From: Atriophallophorus winterbourni
Lineage: Eukaryota; Platyhelminthes; Trematoda; Plagiorchiida; Microphallidae
Length of the DNA stretch: 64,000 nucleotides
Reading direction: 5' to 3'
Assembly (NCBI GenBank): GCA_013407085.1
Contig: JACCGJ010023578.1
Coordinates: 1 to 64,000, forward strand
The position numbers and the translations under genes are program-made. Of the stretch, positions 1 through 13,120 are shown piece after piece (the first letter of the stretch is position 1; each line of letters starts with the position of its first letter). The notes under the pieces were generated by a model that was not told the origin of the DNA, made no database searches, and saw only the letters and a program-made list of their open reading frames with translations.

Positions 1-3000
1 GCACAAACAGCATATATCCGCTGTGGGCTGGGTGTGTAATAGAAAACTTGTATATATGGTTATTTTTTCCAAAGAAACGTGTCTACACGTGATTCAACAG
101 ATTGGCCGTGCAAGTTCCGTAGAATAGCGTCTTCATCTTTCCATTATATCAAGCAGGTTGTTTCCTATCATATTGACCTTACCTGCTGAGTACAAACCCT
201 TGGAAAGCGGTCATGTCATGCGGATTTGAGGAAAGCATGAAAAAATGGATATGCGTTTCACGTCTTTCTCTTCCTAAAGTAATTGTCGTCAGTTTTCGTA
301 ATATTTTTGGCTGCCATCGAAAACAACTCTCAGGCCATAAGCGTTATTATGAGTTATGTTTTGAGCTAGGTTAATACAGTATAGTTTAAATGTATTTTCA
401 TGCTTCACTACACACTAATGTCCGGATGATGATTCTACCCATGTTTATCACGCAAAAAACAACAGTATTCCGCTAATTCCATCGCAAAAATTTTGAAACC
501 AGCTCAAGAGAAACCGTCAGCTGTTGGTCTTTGTATTTGCTACTAGAGGAACCATGGCTCGTCAGTGTCCAGTTGAGACCACGAGATATGTCTCGGTGAG
601 AATGCGAAAGATTATAAATCTTTGAATCTACAATGAACTAATAGTAAGCTGTACTATTTGAATGGAGGTAACGTTGGTATGAGCTACCAAAAAACTGGTC
701 GACTATAAGCGTTCTAGTGCATGACACAGATTTATTGTGACTCTGATTTCTTATCACTATGTTCCACTGCAGACTCATTTTCAATTACGGTTTCACAGTC
801 GAATGATACCTATTGTTACATTGGTTCTGCATGGTTCGCTCTCGGCCAGCGAACCACGTTATTTGCAGGTGAATTTACGGACATGGCCAGTAGAGTCAGA
901 GTGTAACTATAGGCGACATGTTTAATCACAATCGTGTTAATCTCTATCGTTTTAACCCTCGAAATTTCGTTCTGTGGTTTGGCCTTTTTTCACGGTTGAT
1001 CCGATAGAGGATTCTTGAAGCGTTTAACAAAGTTGTACTTGGGAGCTTGAGTTAACCACGAACAACATCGTTTACCATTTTACTGTTGTTTCAAGTCTTC
1101 CTTTATCCATCTGATAACGTCGAATATCCATAAATCTGTTTAAGGTGTAATTGCTCAATGTTAGCACGAAGATGCCTTCGTCATTTAGGCATCTGAAGCG
1201 CAAAACCAGGAAGCTCTGTGAATATTGAACATCGTAGCACTTTGTAAGAACGCTATTTGATGGTCGTTACAAAACATAACTCTGGTCATCACTACTACGC
1301 ACCAATTTTTTAAGGCTCACTCAACCGAATCATCATGTCTCTACCTGTTGAAAGAAAACATCAAAGAAACCGATTTCGGTGTGTATGTGTGGGGGATGTG
1401 AGTACACTAATGTTTTTGAATGAGATTTTCAACGCTAAATTACGTTTTACTGGAAATATCTTGCGATTTCATCTGTTTATTACATTACAGTAATAAAACA
1501 TTAATTTTGTGTTGAATTTACGGGGCGTGATGCTTTCTAGCACCTGACATGATTCGCTATTCTGATCTGCTTCGAAACCATGGTTCGTTGCCTCCACCCA
1601 AATAAAACATTGGAGAACAAAATTTATTTACCATGAATCCGTCGTTTAAAGTTCCAAAATGCAATTATTCTTGTTGATATCCCTTGAACATAGAATCCGA
1701 ATGGAAGCTTACGTTCAAGGGACGAAGGAAACATTAAAACTTGTTCAAGTGTAATTGGAGGAAAATGTATGGTTTTACACATACCAAGGCTATTAGATCT
1801 TAATAAGCAATCTATTCCATACGAAGTTTTTAATTTATCGTTTGCTATCAATCATTTCTCGTTCCTCAGACGAATGTGATATGCTGGCTGCGAGGTGGTT
1901 GGCATTGCTGCGCAACCACGTTCGGCAAATTTACTAACATGTTGTATTATTCCCTCGAAGCCTAAATAAGATTCAAAGCACAGATTTTCTTTTTCTGTAA
2001 ATTTGCTTCACTCCTGTGCTCACACAGTAACAAATAACCTGAGTTTGACACGCTACATGTTTAGATAGCCATGCTTAGCTCTGTGACCTTAGCTTACAAC
2101 CTTCATCTTGGATACACCGTGTGTCGTGAAAATTATATGCTAATGGAAAAGATACCAATAACCGATAGGATCGTCTGGTTTGGTGAAATTCAAATGGAAT
2201 ATCGCAATATGAACGTTTCTGTATTCATTCATCGCTACTATCCACTATTGCAATTGAATCAGCAGGCTTAGTGATTTAGCTGCGTAATTAGTAACGAAGA
2301 TAATTTGTATAATTTGATCGCTAATGATTAATAAAATATGATGGAACCAAAATATTCATTTGCATTCATTTCCATCACACGCACACCCCACGACCGGTTT
2401 CGTGCTGTTTTCACTCATCAGGTAGGGACAGTAAGAACAGGATCCGCATGGAACCATATTCCGTTGAACATCAACTCTATTCCAATCAACAGATCCCAAA
2501 TATTGACACGGATATGTAAAATACCTCAAAGCAATTAGGCAAAGCTCATTGTCCGGTCGATGCAGACTATGAATGTCATCACCAGCGCAAATCGATTCGA
2601 TAATCCACAGCGTTTGGGATGACGAAACTGTCCGTTTTAGCAGGAAAAAGCTCTCCCACAGTGCTCAAATAAATAGGCAGTATTATAAAAAGTAACGACA
2701 GTGAAGTACTAGTTTGATTAATTGAAATTTTCGCCTCTTCATGGACGTTCGAAATACTGCTAAACCATTATTGTTCAACAATATTACTTGTGCGACTCTG
2801 TTTGAAGTACTCTGCAACACAATTTAAATCTTCGCCGTTTTTAAGCATACACTAAATGGCTAAACAAACATATAATTTTTAAATTAATACTTTATTTCAT
2901 TGAAAAATCAAGGGTGCACAAATAAAATGTCCGTTGCGTTTCTTATCCTGATGGAGACCAGTTAATACCATATAATTCACTCAACAAGGTTTATTTAAGC

Positions 3001-3307
3001 CGCGTGTATTGTTGTTACAAGAGCTACCCAGAACTTACATGCTAGTAGCGCGGACTTGACTTGCACTTCACAGCGACTAAGGAGCCAGAAGTTGCAATTT
3101 TCGATTTCACGATTATCTCTGCTTACCGGACGCATGGACTCTAAACTTAGTTAATGATGAGTGAAATATGAAAGCAATCGTAACTTCATTTCAATTTCAC
3201 GGTGTGCGTGAAGAACCAATACTAATGAATTATGGTTTTGAAATCTTGTTCGAGCCTTTGTTTCAAATGATTATCAGATTCAAAATCAATTCTACTCTTC
3301 ACAACAG
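1..3307 (+). other. Probable last intron of the left hAT-derived gene
   Basis: No convincing coding exon is seen on either strand. Short open frames are scattered and lack family similarity or paired splice sites. The only recognised item is a partial family 1 repeat at 2352-2450. The assignment as intron rests on the acceptor at 3307 and on no earlier exon of the gene being visible. Confidence 0.45.
2352..2450 (+). repeat. Family 1 repeat, first half only
   Basis: It begins ATATTCATTTGCATTC, runs through TTCCATCACAC, ACGACCGGTTTCGTGCTG and CACTCATCAGGTAGGGACAG, and stops after GGATCCGCATG. The same string occurs at 12817, 18653, 25306-25740 and 57105. No coding capacity is apparent. Confidence 0.75.
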
Positions 3308-3763
3308 TTACGAGAATTCATTTCAAACCACTCGGAGTTGGTTGATGAGTGGAGAAATGTTCATGAAATGATCGACCTATACGATCCCGAGAAGATAACC
3401 GAGCAGTCAATTGCCGAAGAGCTGGAGCGTTATCTGCAATACCCCATCGCAGAAAAGGATGAAAATTCATTTTCATGGTGGAAAGATCACGGCGAAACGT
3501 TTCCACGCCTGACAGAATTGGCCACTTCGTATTTGAGCATTCCGATTACGTGCCACACGTGTGTGTTTCGTGAAGCAGTCGGTGACGACGGGTGTTCTAC
3601 GATGCATCAACTGGATTCAATCGAGGCTGTGAACACGATCAGCAAGAAACAATTGATTTGGTATCGGCAAACAAAACAATTAAGAAAAGGTTCTATCAAA
3701 TCGAAAGATCTTGCAGCTTATAACTTTTTATGGAACAACTGGCGATACACTAAACTTGAGTAA
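3308..3763 (+). CDS. Last exon of a hAT-transposase-derived (ZBED-like) gene, partial
   Basis: The exon follows an acceptor ending CTTCACAACAG and reads 151 codons in phase 0 to TAA. It carries a hAT C-terminal dimerisation-type block: FSWW, then PRLTELATSYLSIP, about 60-85 residues in. The usual SERxFS segment after IP is not recognisable (TCHTCVFREA instead). It closes with AAYNFLW. The terminal exon of the minus-strand gene at 23175-23627 has the same phase, 150 codons, the same WW/PRL/YL.IP/TC spacing and a YNFLW tail, so the two are paralogues. The stop codon sits inside GAGTAAGTG, which resembles a 5' splice site, so further splicing is possible, but the paralogue also ends about 13 residues after YNFLW. 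ATTAAA at 3800-3805 is a weak poly(A) signal candidate. The upstream exons were not found and should lie left of the window. Confidence 0.72.
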   Translation, partial: LREFISNHSELVDEWRNVHEMIDLYDPEKITEQSIAEELERYLQYPIAEKDENSFSWWKDHGETFPRLTELATSYLSIPITCHTCVFREAVGDDGCSTMHQLDSIEAVNTISKKQLIWYRQTKQLRKGSIKSKDLAAYNFLWNNWRYTKLE

Positions 3764-6700
3764 GTGTAACCGTGGTTTCTTCACAACAAACACTCTTAAA
3801 TTAAAATTTCGTCCACCAAGCTCTTAAGGTTTAATGCTTCTAAACGTTTTGAAAACGAATGATAAATTCTTTCCATTCCTGTTGGGTTTAAACATAAGAC
3901 CCATATTGTTTTTTTCATTGCCTGCGTAAACCAAAACCACGATCACTTGAAAAATATTGCGGGATACTGATCAATCTTGGCCCCCATTCGTTTAAAGCAA
4001 TACACCCATTTAATTCTATTAAACTTAAATTTCAATTTCTGCCTTTAAAGCGTTAGCCTTACTCCGAAATAATAATCCAAAGGCTGTTAATTGACATACT
4101 TAGCCAAATTTTTATCTAATAGACAGTAAGCTTATACTTGACATTGCACGTTTTAACTTATGCGAATTTCCTATTACCGAGATCAATCAACTGATTTTTA
4201 GTTGCGGGAATTGTACCTGGGTTTGAACCCTCTGTGACTGAACATGGGAAACTTATTACTTGTTGCCTATTTCACCGATTTTAGACAGTTTGCCTCATAC
4301 TATATATATACCTGATCCGCATTAGTAAAAGGCTACATTCAATGAACAACATAATGTGACCGGATCTACTCTTTATCAAACTACTGTTGGCGCCTAACAT
4401 ATATCTGGGATATGGTGGGCAGTTGGGTTAAACATGTTCCAATCCCACCCAGTTGCACATTACGGTTACTGAAATTAAAGCAAATCCTCAAAATCAACAG
4501 TTGTGAAACGGGTAATAACAATAATTTGGAAAATATTTGCAACAAACTAGCATCCTGTCTAACTAGTAAACTCACAACAATATACCCTTTTGTGTTGAAT
4601 ACACTGAAGATAATCCCTGGACTATTGATCACAGGACCTGAGGAGGGATAAAAATATTTTACCGATGCGACTGCGAATCTCCCAATTAAATGAGGCGTGT
4701 TTTCACCATTATAATTGATTTAGTTTTGATCGATTGACAGTTATCTTGACAAAAAATGAACGAGAAAATGCATAAGAAAACTCTCCGATGTGTCGGCAAC
4801 AAATTTTACACACATGGCGCTAAAAAGTAAAGAGACTTGCATTTGTTGGAAAAAACAGTTACTATTGTAAGAAGTTGAATCATCCTCTGTATCAACTGTT
4901 TCTTTAAATATTTTTGTTTTTCATTTTTACAGGGATATAACCACGTGAAATTCATCACGCTGTAATGCTTCTTTATTTGCAGTTCAGCGACGCAATGTAC
5001 ACATATTTCGATGCACTTTTTAATTTGAACAATTCTAAAGCAAGCACAAGCGAAACTTTATTAGTATTTTCACAATCATTATTATCATTATTATTAAAGA
5101 TTGAGCTTATTATAATAATTTTATTTTGGTTTACTAACATGTTTGTGTGGACGGTATAGATTTTTGAAGACTGTACATATTGATCAGAACGCAATTGAAC
5201 ATTTAAAGTAGTGTTACAAATCGCAGCATCTAGAAAAAATTGAAGGCACAACAAAACATGGTGTCAAATAAAAGAAGACATTCATCACAAAATCCCAGAT
5301 TAGTTTCATTCTCTTTGCACTCATCAAATAGATTCAATGCGATCGGGATCCTCATTTCGTAATAATATGTTTGACAATATTCATATAGTATTGTGTTATT
5401 GTGGGTAAAGAAGTTGGTGGTTTCAGAGATCCATCTTGCTTACCGTTTCTCGACTGAATCATTATACGGATCCGGATCATATTGTCTCTACCCAATGAGT
5501 GTAAACATCACAAAACCGGCCAAGTGGTGTGTGATGGAAAACATGTCGTTATGGATATTTTGCATAGTTTTATGCTAATCACGTAAGTATTGGATCAAAC
5601 AAGCTTCGCTCTGTCAAGTTAGTTAAGAATGACCTTGAATTTCAAGGTTGTTCAACATTAATTAATCCAAAGTCTTGTCTATGGATTATCGTCGCGAAAT
5701 CGGGTGATGGTTTTGTGAAAAGAATTTAGTTAAATACAGTTTGTTCACTTGAATTGAGAAAAATATTCACTGGAAATTTCGTTCGAATCGGACTGATTTA
5801 GAAATCTAATAGCTCGTTAAACGCATCCTAGATTTAGCGTGATCAATTTAAAATCATTTGGAATACCAAAATTGTAATTGTTCGCTGTTTGTTCACCCGG
5901 AAACCCAGTATGCATTCTCACGCCTCACGCAACTGTATGCCATTTGCCGAATCGTATTTACCACCCTAATACTTGCGCATAGAAGTGTGAATTATCAACC
6001 AAACGCAAATTGTCAATCTGAAAGGCTACTGAGCATGCATGAAAACAGCGGAAGAGTTGTGGTGATTAAATATTCACGCCAGAGAACACTTACGAACCGG
6101 TTGATGAAAACAAAACACGCCTAGTGCTTCCGCTTCGACGAGAGAGGAATGTGAACTCCCATGTGAATCGGTTATTGGCGCCAGAGTACACTTAACTACC
6201 TCACCTGCGTTGGGGGATTAAAGTCGATAAATGTTGCATCGGAAATTGGCAGCTGTCACTAAGTCGAGTAGATTAAAAATATTGCTGAAATATTCCTCTT
6301 GTAGATTGGAGCAAGTTAGAGTATTCAGAAGGAGAACTAAAGAGTAATTAAAGGTATTTGACTAATAAATGATTTTTATCATTCATTTATTATAACAATA
6401 TTTTGTGACTGCAAAATATAGAAAATTGTCTACCATATTGGGACCTCATCATTTAAGGTTGCAGATTTTGAAGAAAATAGAGAAAAGTGTTTATTGGAAA
6501 TTTTTTGAATTCTCAACTTTTGACCAGTGTTAAAAATAATCATTCAAAATTGTTTTGTATAAGTGAAGGGGATTTGAACACCACAATTTATTAGTCCTTT
6601 ATAAGCGTCTCGAGCGTTTGGCCATGCATCACTTTTGATTCTGTGTTCGAAAATCGTGGTTCTTTGTAAGAACTATGTAGAATAGTGGAATACAAGTGTA

Positions 6701-6814
6701 GCTTTGTTTGCCACTTCAACACTGATTTAAGGCCCACTGAATCTGATATCACTGTCTAGTCGTGATGAAGGTGGTGTGAAAGCGAAGGCTATGTGAGCAC
6801 CACAATATAAAAAA
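3764..6814. other. Spacer with no recognised gene
   Basis: AT-rich DNA with only short unrelated open frames. A partial minus-oriented family 1 repeat lies at 5466-5545. Nothing else was recognised. Confidence 0.5.
5466..5545 (-). repeat. Family 1 repeat, partial
   Basis: Read on the minus strand it contains TTCCATCACACACC, then GGCCGGTTTTGTGATG, then ACTCATTGGGTAGAGACA and GGATCCG. These are diverged forms of the family 1 first half. Confidence 0.6.
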
Positions 6815-8480
6815 TTAATTTATTTATTTATTTACTTACTTGCTTACTTCCTTCTGCCTTTGGTCCGGTTTGCGACATCGTCCGCCAACCAACTCTCTCC
6901 AGGCATCATGATTCCGAGCGAGTCTCTCCAGCTGTACCGAAGTCTTGCCCATCTGCTTTGATTCTGTATCCAGGTCTCGGCGCCAGGTGTTCATAGGGCG
7001 TCCTCGCTCTCTCTTTCCTTGGGGGTTCCAGGTGATAATTGTCTGGTGATGCTTGATGCATGTTTGTGGAGGGTGTGACCAATCCGTCGCCAGCGTCTAT
7101 GGAGGATGTCTTTGTCAACAGGCTGCGGCTTCGTTCGTTGCTACAATTCTTCGTTGCTGATCTTGTATGGTCAACTGATCTTTAGGATCTTCCTGAGGCA
7201 GGTGTTGATGAAGATCTCGATTTTCTTTATGATGGTGAATGTGGTTCTCCAGTTCTCTGCTCCGTAGAGTAGTATTGGCTTTACCCAAGTGTTGAAGACC
7301 CTTGTCTTGGTAGTAATGCTTATCTTGCTGGATCTTCAGATGTTCTGCAGCTGATGGAAGGCTTTTCGTGCTTTACCGATGTCGGTTCTGACGTTTGTAT
7401 CTGTTCCTCTAAGCTTGCCCAGGATCCGGCTGATATATATGAAACTGTCCACTTCTTCCAGCGCCTCGCCTTGGACTGTGTTAGGTGTCGTGTTCGATGC
7501 GTTGTTCTTTTAAACCTCTGTTGATGTGGAAGCCCGGTCTAGATGAGTTAACCGTAACAATTATAGTATTTTCTTGCATTTGTTGTTATGAGTAGGTGAG
7601 AAGAACCGGATCGTCAGCGAAGTCGAGGTCGTCCAACTGTTTCCACAGCGTCCACTGGATACCGTTCCTCTTCTGATCTGTCGATATCTTCATTATCAAG
7701 TATACGGTTAGCAGAAACGGGAAGAGTAAGCAGCCTTGCCTCACTCCTGTTCTCACTTCGAAGTTGTCAGTGAGTTGTCTTTCCTGTACTATTCTGCAGA
7801 TCATCTTTCATATGACAACCTGATGAAGTTGGTGATCTTTTCTGTTATTCTGTAGTGCCTCAGTAGCTTCCAAAGAGTCAGTCTGTCGACGCTGTCAAAC
7901 AACTTCTCAAAGTCGATGAAGTTGACGTAGAGAGGGGGCTGCTCTAGAATGATGCACGGGTTGCGATGTGGTCCATGCACGATCTCTTTTTACGGAAGCC
8001 GGCTTGTTGGTCACGAAGATGTGGGTCAACAGCGTCTTTCGTTCTGTTCAGGAAAATGCAGTTAAACACCTACCTCGGGATGAACAGCAGAGTTATCCCT
8101 CGGTAGTTGAAGCAGGTACTGAGGTCGCCATTCTTGGGGAGCTTGATGAGGTAGCCTTCTTTACACTCAGCTGGTTCTTCTTCCGGGATCTTGCATATAA
8201 GTGGGTGAAGAAGCTCCACACTGGCGTCCGCCTAAAGCGCATCTGCCGGGATGCTGTCAGGTCTTGTAGCCTTGCTGTTCTTTAATTGCTTAATGGCGCT
8301 GTGAATCGCTTCCTTCGTGGGTGTACAGCACCTGATTGGCAGCTTGCTTTCAGTTGGCAATATCTCCAGTAGGTTTGAAGGGGCTGTTCTGCCGGGTAGC
8401 ACCACATCTTCTTCTGTTCTACTTCGTCTGCCATCGCTCCACTATTTCGGTTACTCACTGGCCTTTCTGGCTTGGTTAAC
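6815..8480 (-). mobile_element. RTE/SR2-type LINE relic, 3' part of the polymerase ORF
   Basis: Minus-strand translation in shifting frames gives successive reverse-transcriptase landmarks: KQLKNSKATRPDSIPAD, then EGYLIKLPKNGDLSTCFNYR, then RDQQAGFRKKRSC, then VRTGVRQGCLLFPFLL with QLDDLDFADD (clean frame 7586-7804). Towards the 3' end come KPILLYGAENWRTTFT and RRRWRRIGHTL, the C-terminal signature I associate with RTE-clade elements. Stops and frameshifts make it non-functional. The 3' end runs into GTAAGTAAATAAATAAATAA on the minus strand, a short A/T-rich tandem tail typical of LINE ends. The 5' limit is uncertain; similarity fades near 8480. Confidence 0.85.
7586..7804 (-). pseudogene. 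Reverse-transcriptase core fragment of the RTE LINE
   Basis: A 72-codon open stretch with GVRQGC (RT motif 4) and FADD (catalytic motif 5, the YxDD equivalent). It is part of the LINE at 6815-8480, and frameshifts on both sides separate it from the rest of the polymerase. Confidence 0.8.
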
Positions 8481-8821
8481 TTTCCTGATAGTTGTTAAAT
8501 ATCACTCAAAGTATGATTGGATATTATCACCATTTACAATTATAATTTAAAGTTTTGAAAGCATTCACCCAACCCAAAACTGCCAAATAATAGACGTATT
8601 TGAACGACAATACCACAGCAGATCGAAACATTCCCAAATAAGCTTTAAAAAGTTTGCTATTTAAAATAAAATTGGCCGACTGTATATATGGTGTATATTT
8701 TAAATACGCACTACTAATATAATACAAGTAGTAAACTAGAAGTTTTATACACGACAACAACTAGATATATGCGAATGTGCCATTGTAAGTTCAGTCCCGA
8801 TTCTAGTCATTCTGACGTGTT

Positions 8822-8905
8822 GCTCACACCCCCCGCACCTATATATCACAGCCTGTTTCTGGCTGTTCAGCGTCATCAGGTGAAGGCAGTAAGATTCGGT
8901 ATAGT
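8822..8905 (+). repeat. Degenerate family 1 repeat
   Basis: TGCTCACACC, then CCTGTTTCTGGCTGTTCAGCG, then TCATCAGGTGAAGGCAGTAAG match the family 1 first half with many substitutions. It is the weakest copy in the window. Confidence 0.4.
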
Positions 8906-10485
8906 GAGCATCTAATAATCATTGTAAACCAGTATGTGCACGAACGTTTGATATTATATTTAGTAAGTTCTAACTACTCGATATTAATACTGCAGATAAC
9001 ATAATATTAATATTACCCCCATAAGAGTAATAGGATCGCGGACAATGAAATTTAACGCTAAAAATTTTGGACGAATGAATCGATATATAAGATGGGGACA
9101 AATTTCTATAAATAGATATCCTAATGATGACTGAATAAACGTGAGCACTTTATTAGTAAAGTGCAGCATTTCACCCCAGATTTGTTGCACTTTTGGTTAG
9201 TCATTTTGAAAATGACATTCTGTCTATAAAGATTGACTCGGTTTTAAATCGTTCCTATTCAATTCATTGCATCCTATCCTTATCCACCTAAGAAGAATTT
9301 CTCGTTGAATGTGCTAGGATTCATTTTTCATATTCAATTCAACTTTGATAAATAAACTGATCCGGTAAATAAAATTAAAGATAAAATTAAGCGAGGGTTT
9401 TATTAGAAATGATCAGCAGTGTCACATCGATTAACATGGGTTTGTTTTAATCGGCAGGACAGGTATGACACCCGCCTCGATTATACATGTTTGCGAAACG
9501 TGCTTACCTCATTTCCCTAACCGACACCGCTAAGTGCAATCATAAAAATATAAATGCAACTACCCAAACGTTGCTCATCTGATATAATCATTTCAAATGT
9601 ACAAATTTATGTCAAGAAAACTGGCTAAGCTGGATTAGGTGGCTTGGTAAGTATTAAAACACAGCAATACAAGAAAGATGTGCTTTTCAATTTATTCCCT
9701 CAAATTTTACGAACGTAGTGGAAGAGTTGAAGCAATATTCACATAAAGTTAGTTCTTTCTGGACGTTCTAGATCGATAACCATCACAGGTTGCTCATAGC
9801 AGTTTAATTTAAAACAACAAAATCATTAAAAATTAGTTTGCTCATAATCACACGATCGAAATTCTTAAGTCAGCTGATATAACTTAGAAATGTAACGACC
9901 GCATAAATAGTCGTGTGCTGGTGGATAGAACAAAAAAACATATTTACTTGAAAGAAATCGGGTCCCGTAGATGATCGACGTCCGAGCACGTTTCCGCATG
10001 TCCGTCACAATTGTTTTACCCTCGTGTGAGAATGTTTGCTCGTACTGCGAAATGAATCAATATTTACTCAATGATTCGACTGCGTAACGTTATATCGCGA
10101 TGTATTTATCCAGCACGAGCCTTCGTTCGGACCACCAACTGTGTGCAGGTTTCGCTTCATTTGAGCTAAGCCACCGCCTCGCTAGTGTTGGCAACGCAGG
10201 CGTTCCAAATATAATCGCGAAAACTAGAGGGAAAATTAAGTATGATCTAGTTAGATTGCATAAATATAAAGATGATTGCTCCAGTCAAAGTAACCGTATT
10301 AAAAATTTTGACGCCAAGATTTCAGCGGATGCAAACAACAAGTATTGCCTAATTTTGAATCTAGCAAACCTTCCGTTCAAACATATGCCATATGCTGAAG
10401 CTTAGAAACACTGAATTATGATTATTATTATTTTTGATAGAAACGATACACGTTCGGAGATGTATTACCTTTACTTTATTATAAT

Positions 10486-10535
<50 letters not shown>

Positions 10536-12816
10536 CTGTCATTTTAGACTAAAGTTATTTGAGAAATGCTTTCGGATTATGTGTTTTGGCGATCGTTAAT
10601 TGAAAACTTTCAAGAATTAAAGACTGAAGCATGTTCATTAGCAAATTGATGCAGATTTGAACACCCCTGGATTTTTGTTTAAACAACTTCCGCTAACATC
10701 GACAGGTTACGGTTGCATTTGGATGTATCTTTTAGTCGCCTACGAGTTAAATTCCTCTCCGAATATGGGTACATACTCGCTTTGTGGAAAAAAGTCTGCC
10801 ATTTTTGTGAGGCTAACCTGCAACCATCATTATTATTCAGTGTGAGGTAGTTTCGATACAAGTCTTCACAACTGCGAGCTGTCTCAAGCGCTCTATGCGG
10901 TCATAATCTGGTATATCAAGGTTAAGCGATAAACTAAATGTCTTTTGAATAAAGACATTGTAATCTGCATATGTAGTCCAAGCAGCTTCGACTCCACTTT
11001 TTACTCAGGTCAAGCACGATCTGTATATGGTTTGGAGGTCAAAATCCATTATTTCTTGTATAAGGTTCAAGTAATTCCGGGGTGTCTGAACACATTTACC
11101 TCTTCTGCATTATTTAACCCAATTTTATAGTTATATATTACAATCTACAATAATTATAATCTACAGTGAAACAATTTTATTGCATGCATGAAGAATATAT
11201 ATTATAGCTGTGTATGCGGATCGAACGGCGAAGGCATTATTAGCTCATTTGTTGTGCCTAACGAAGCGATATTCGAAAACGTTTTGTATGAGCTCTCGTT
11301 CGGATTTTTGATGTTGTTGCCTGCTTCAATAGTGGTAATATTCAATAGGAATTTCAAGGAATGTAATTTGCATTTGAACCTATTTGGTTATTGCGTGGAA
11401 TACTGGTATCTGCGAAGAGAAAAACTCATGCACTTCTGCTAAGAAAGCGTGGCCTTGTGTTTATGCCATTAAACGTTCTACGCTAAATACTTTTTAGAAA
11501 TTGGCGTAGAAACTGGCTTAGAGTTATAGTTATGAAAATCGAATAGACTTAACACACTTAAACTTGAAAAATCAGCTAACGTTTAAAGTTCTCTGATTTC
11601 AAACTTTCTAGACATATTTCAGAAAATGTACATCCACATCAGATTCGAACAATTCAACTCAAACGTAAATCTGTATGCCTCATCAGCATTTATTCATGGA
11701 ACACGCGAAATTATTCGAAATACATTGCCGATATATATTATTTACTCAGCGGATTAGCTTAAAATCTTTAAGGCTATGTGTGATTATGCAATTACAGTAG
11801 TGTTTAAAACAACATTTTGTTTGTGGCTTCATGAGGTAAACAAATGTGTTGAATTACTTCTGTCACCATATCTTTTAATGAATTCCATGATATATTAAAC
11901 ATTATTTAAACTCATTATTTTTCGATGGACAAGTTTATCATATCCAGTTCATTTACCAGTACTCGTAAACAAACGCACTCCACATTTAAACTACAAACTT
12001 GAGCATACATAAATCATGAGAATATTTGTCCAGCTGAATTTTTACCCCGTGGGAATTCATCAAAACGTTTCAGTGTTTGGTATGCGCGCGTATGTATATG
12101 ACCTTGAGCAAATAGACAAATTAAGCTCGCCCTAATTTGAGAAAACTTTCACATTCACATCCGAATGTCCATCTGTTATTTTCATGCTAGTGAGTGTGTC
12201 AACTTCAGTTGACTCGGACACAAAGTTTAACCGCACATGTGAAGTTAGATTACCAGTGTGGTACATTGTCTTTGTACGATGAATGCTGAACATGTAGTTC
12301 GGTTTAATTTTGAATCGGAAACAATGCATCAAATGGTGGTGTGTGAATTTGAGGTCAAACGACAGGTGGTTTGTATGGTCGAAGGTTTTTTGTTAGCATT
12401 AACTTGGAATAAGACCTATCAACATTCAGGGAAATATTATTAATAATAATAATGTTATAATTAATACTATTTTCGTGAATGCAAGCTTACAATTTTGTGG
12501 ATGAAATTTATGAAACTCCTTCAAGTTCTTCAGTAAATCGAGGTACAGCATTTTCATTATGCCTCTGGGAAACAAACGAAGTTTAGAGCAACTTACACGG
12601 AGCAATATTTCAATCAAAAACATGACTTCATGACCAAGAAAAACTCTAATGAGTTAAAATCACAACTCAATCCAATCAATAAACCTGTAGTTGGCGAATG
12701 ATTGAACTGAATTGAATTGAAAACCTTAAATTTCGCAAGCGTATCGGTTATACTAATTACGATCCATCGGAGAAAGAAGGCAATTGAGTCTCAGTTAAGG
12801 AACTGGATTCAAAAGA
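8906..12816. other. Spacer with a (TA)n microsatellite and no recognised gene
   Basis: Small open frames of up to about 100 codons (for example 10100-10405 plus) have no family signature and no paired splice sites. A (TA)n tract lies at 10491-10531. A short (GAATT)-type remnant at about 12700-12722 resembles the tails of the CR1-group LINEs seen at 51010 and 61060. Confidence 0.45.
10491..10531. repeat. (TA)n microsatellite
   Basis: About 20 uninterrupted TA units. Confidence 0.95.
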
Positions 12817-13060
12817 TGCTCATTTGCATGCATTTCCATCACACAAACACATAAGCACACCACGATCGGTTTCGTGCTGTTTGCACTCATCAGTTTGGGG
12901 CAGTATGATCAGGATCCGCGTACGCTTGAAATAGTGGAAGAATAGTAAACCAGTTGCGCTTGTATGCCACTGTTGAGTAAGGTTGGCACGACCAACCTGT
13001 TCAATCACATGAGCCCCCAATCATGTAGACTGGGTTTAAAACCCATGACCATGAATATAA
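12817..13060 (+). repeat. Family 1 repeat, nearly full-length
   Basis: This is the most complete single-orientation copy. The first half reads CATTTGCATGCATTTCC, CGGTTTCGTGCTGTTTGC, GGATCCGCG and GCGCTTGTATGCCACTG. The second half reads AAGGTTGGCACGACCAACC (a short palindrome), TGTTCAATCACATG and GGGTTTAAAACCCATGACC. A second truncated first half follows directly at 13062-13120 (GCATGCATCTTCATTACACA), so the site is a head-to-tail partial dimer. No ORF was recognised. Confidence 0.75.
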
Positions 13061-13120
13061 AAACTCATATGCATGCATCTTCATTACACACCCCCGTAAA
13101 CCGAACAACCCACACACCAA

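Noticed and set aside
4381..4651. Overlapping 80-codon frames on both strands
   Set aside because: No family similarity; open on both strands by chance in low-stop sequence.
12817..13060. tRNA-derived SINE call for family 1
   Set aside because: Only a loose B-box-like string was seen; no A box at the right spacing and no cloverleaf. Kept as an unclassified repeat.
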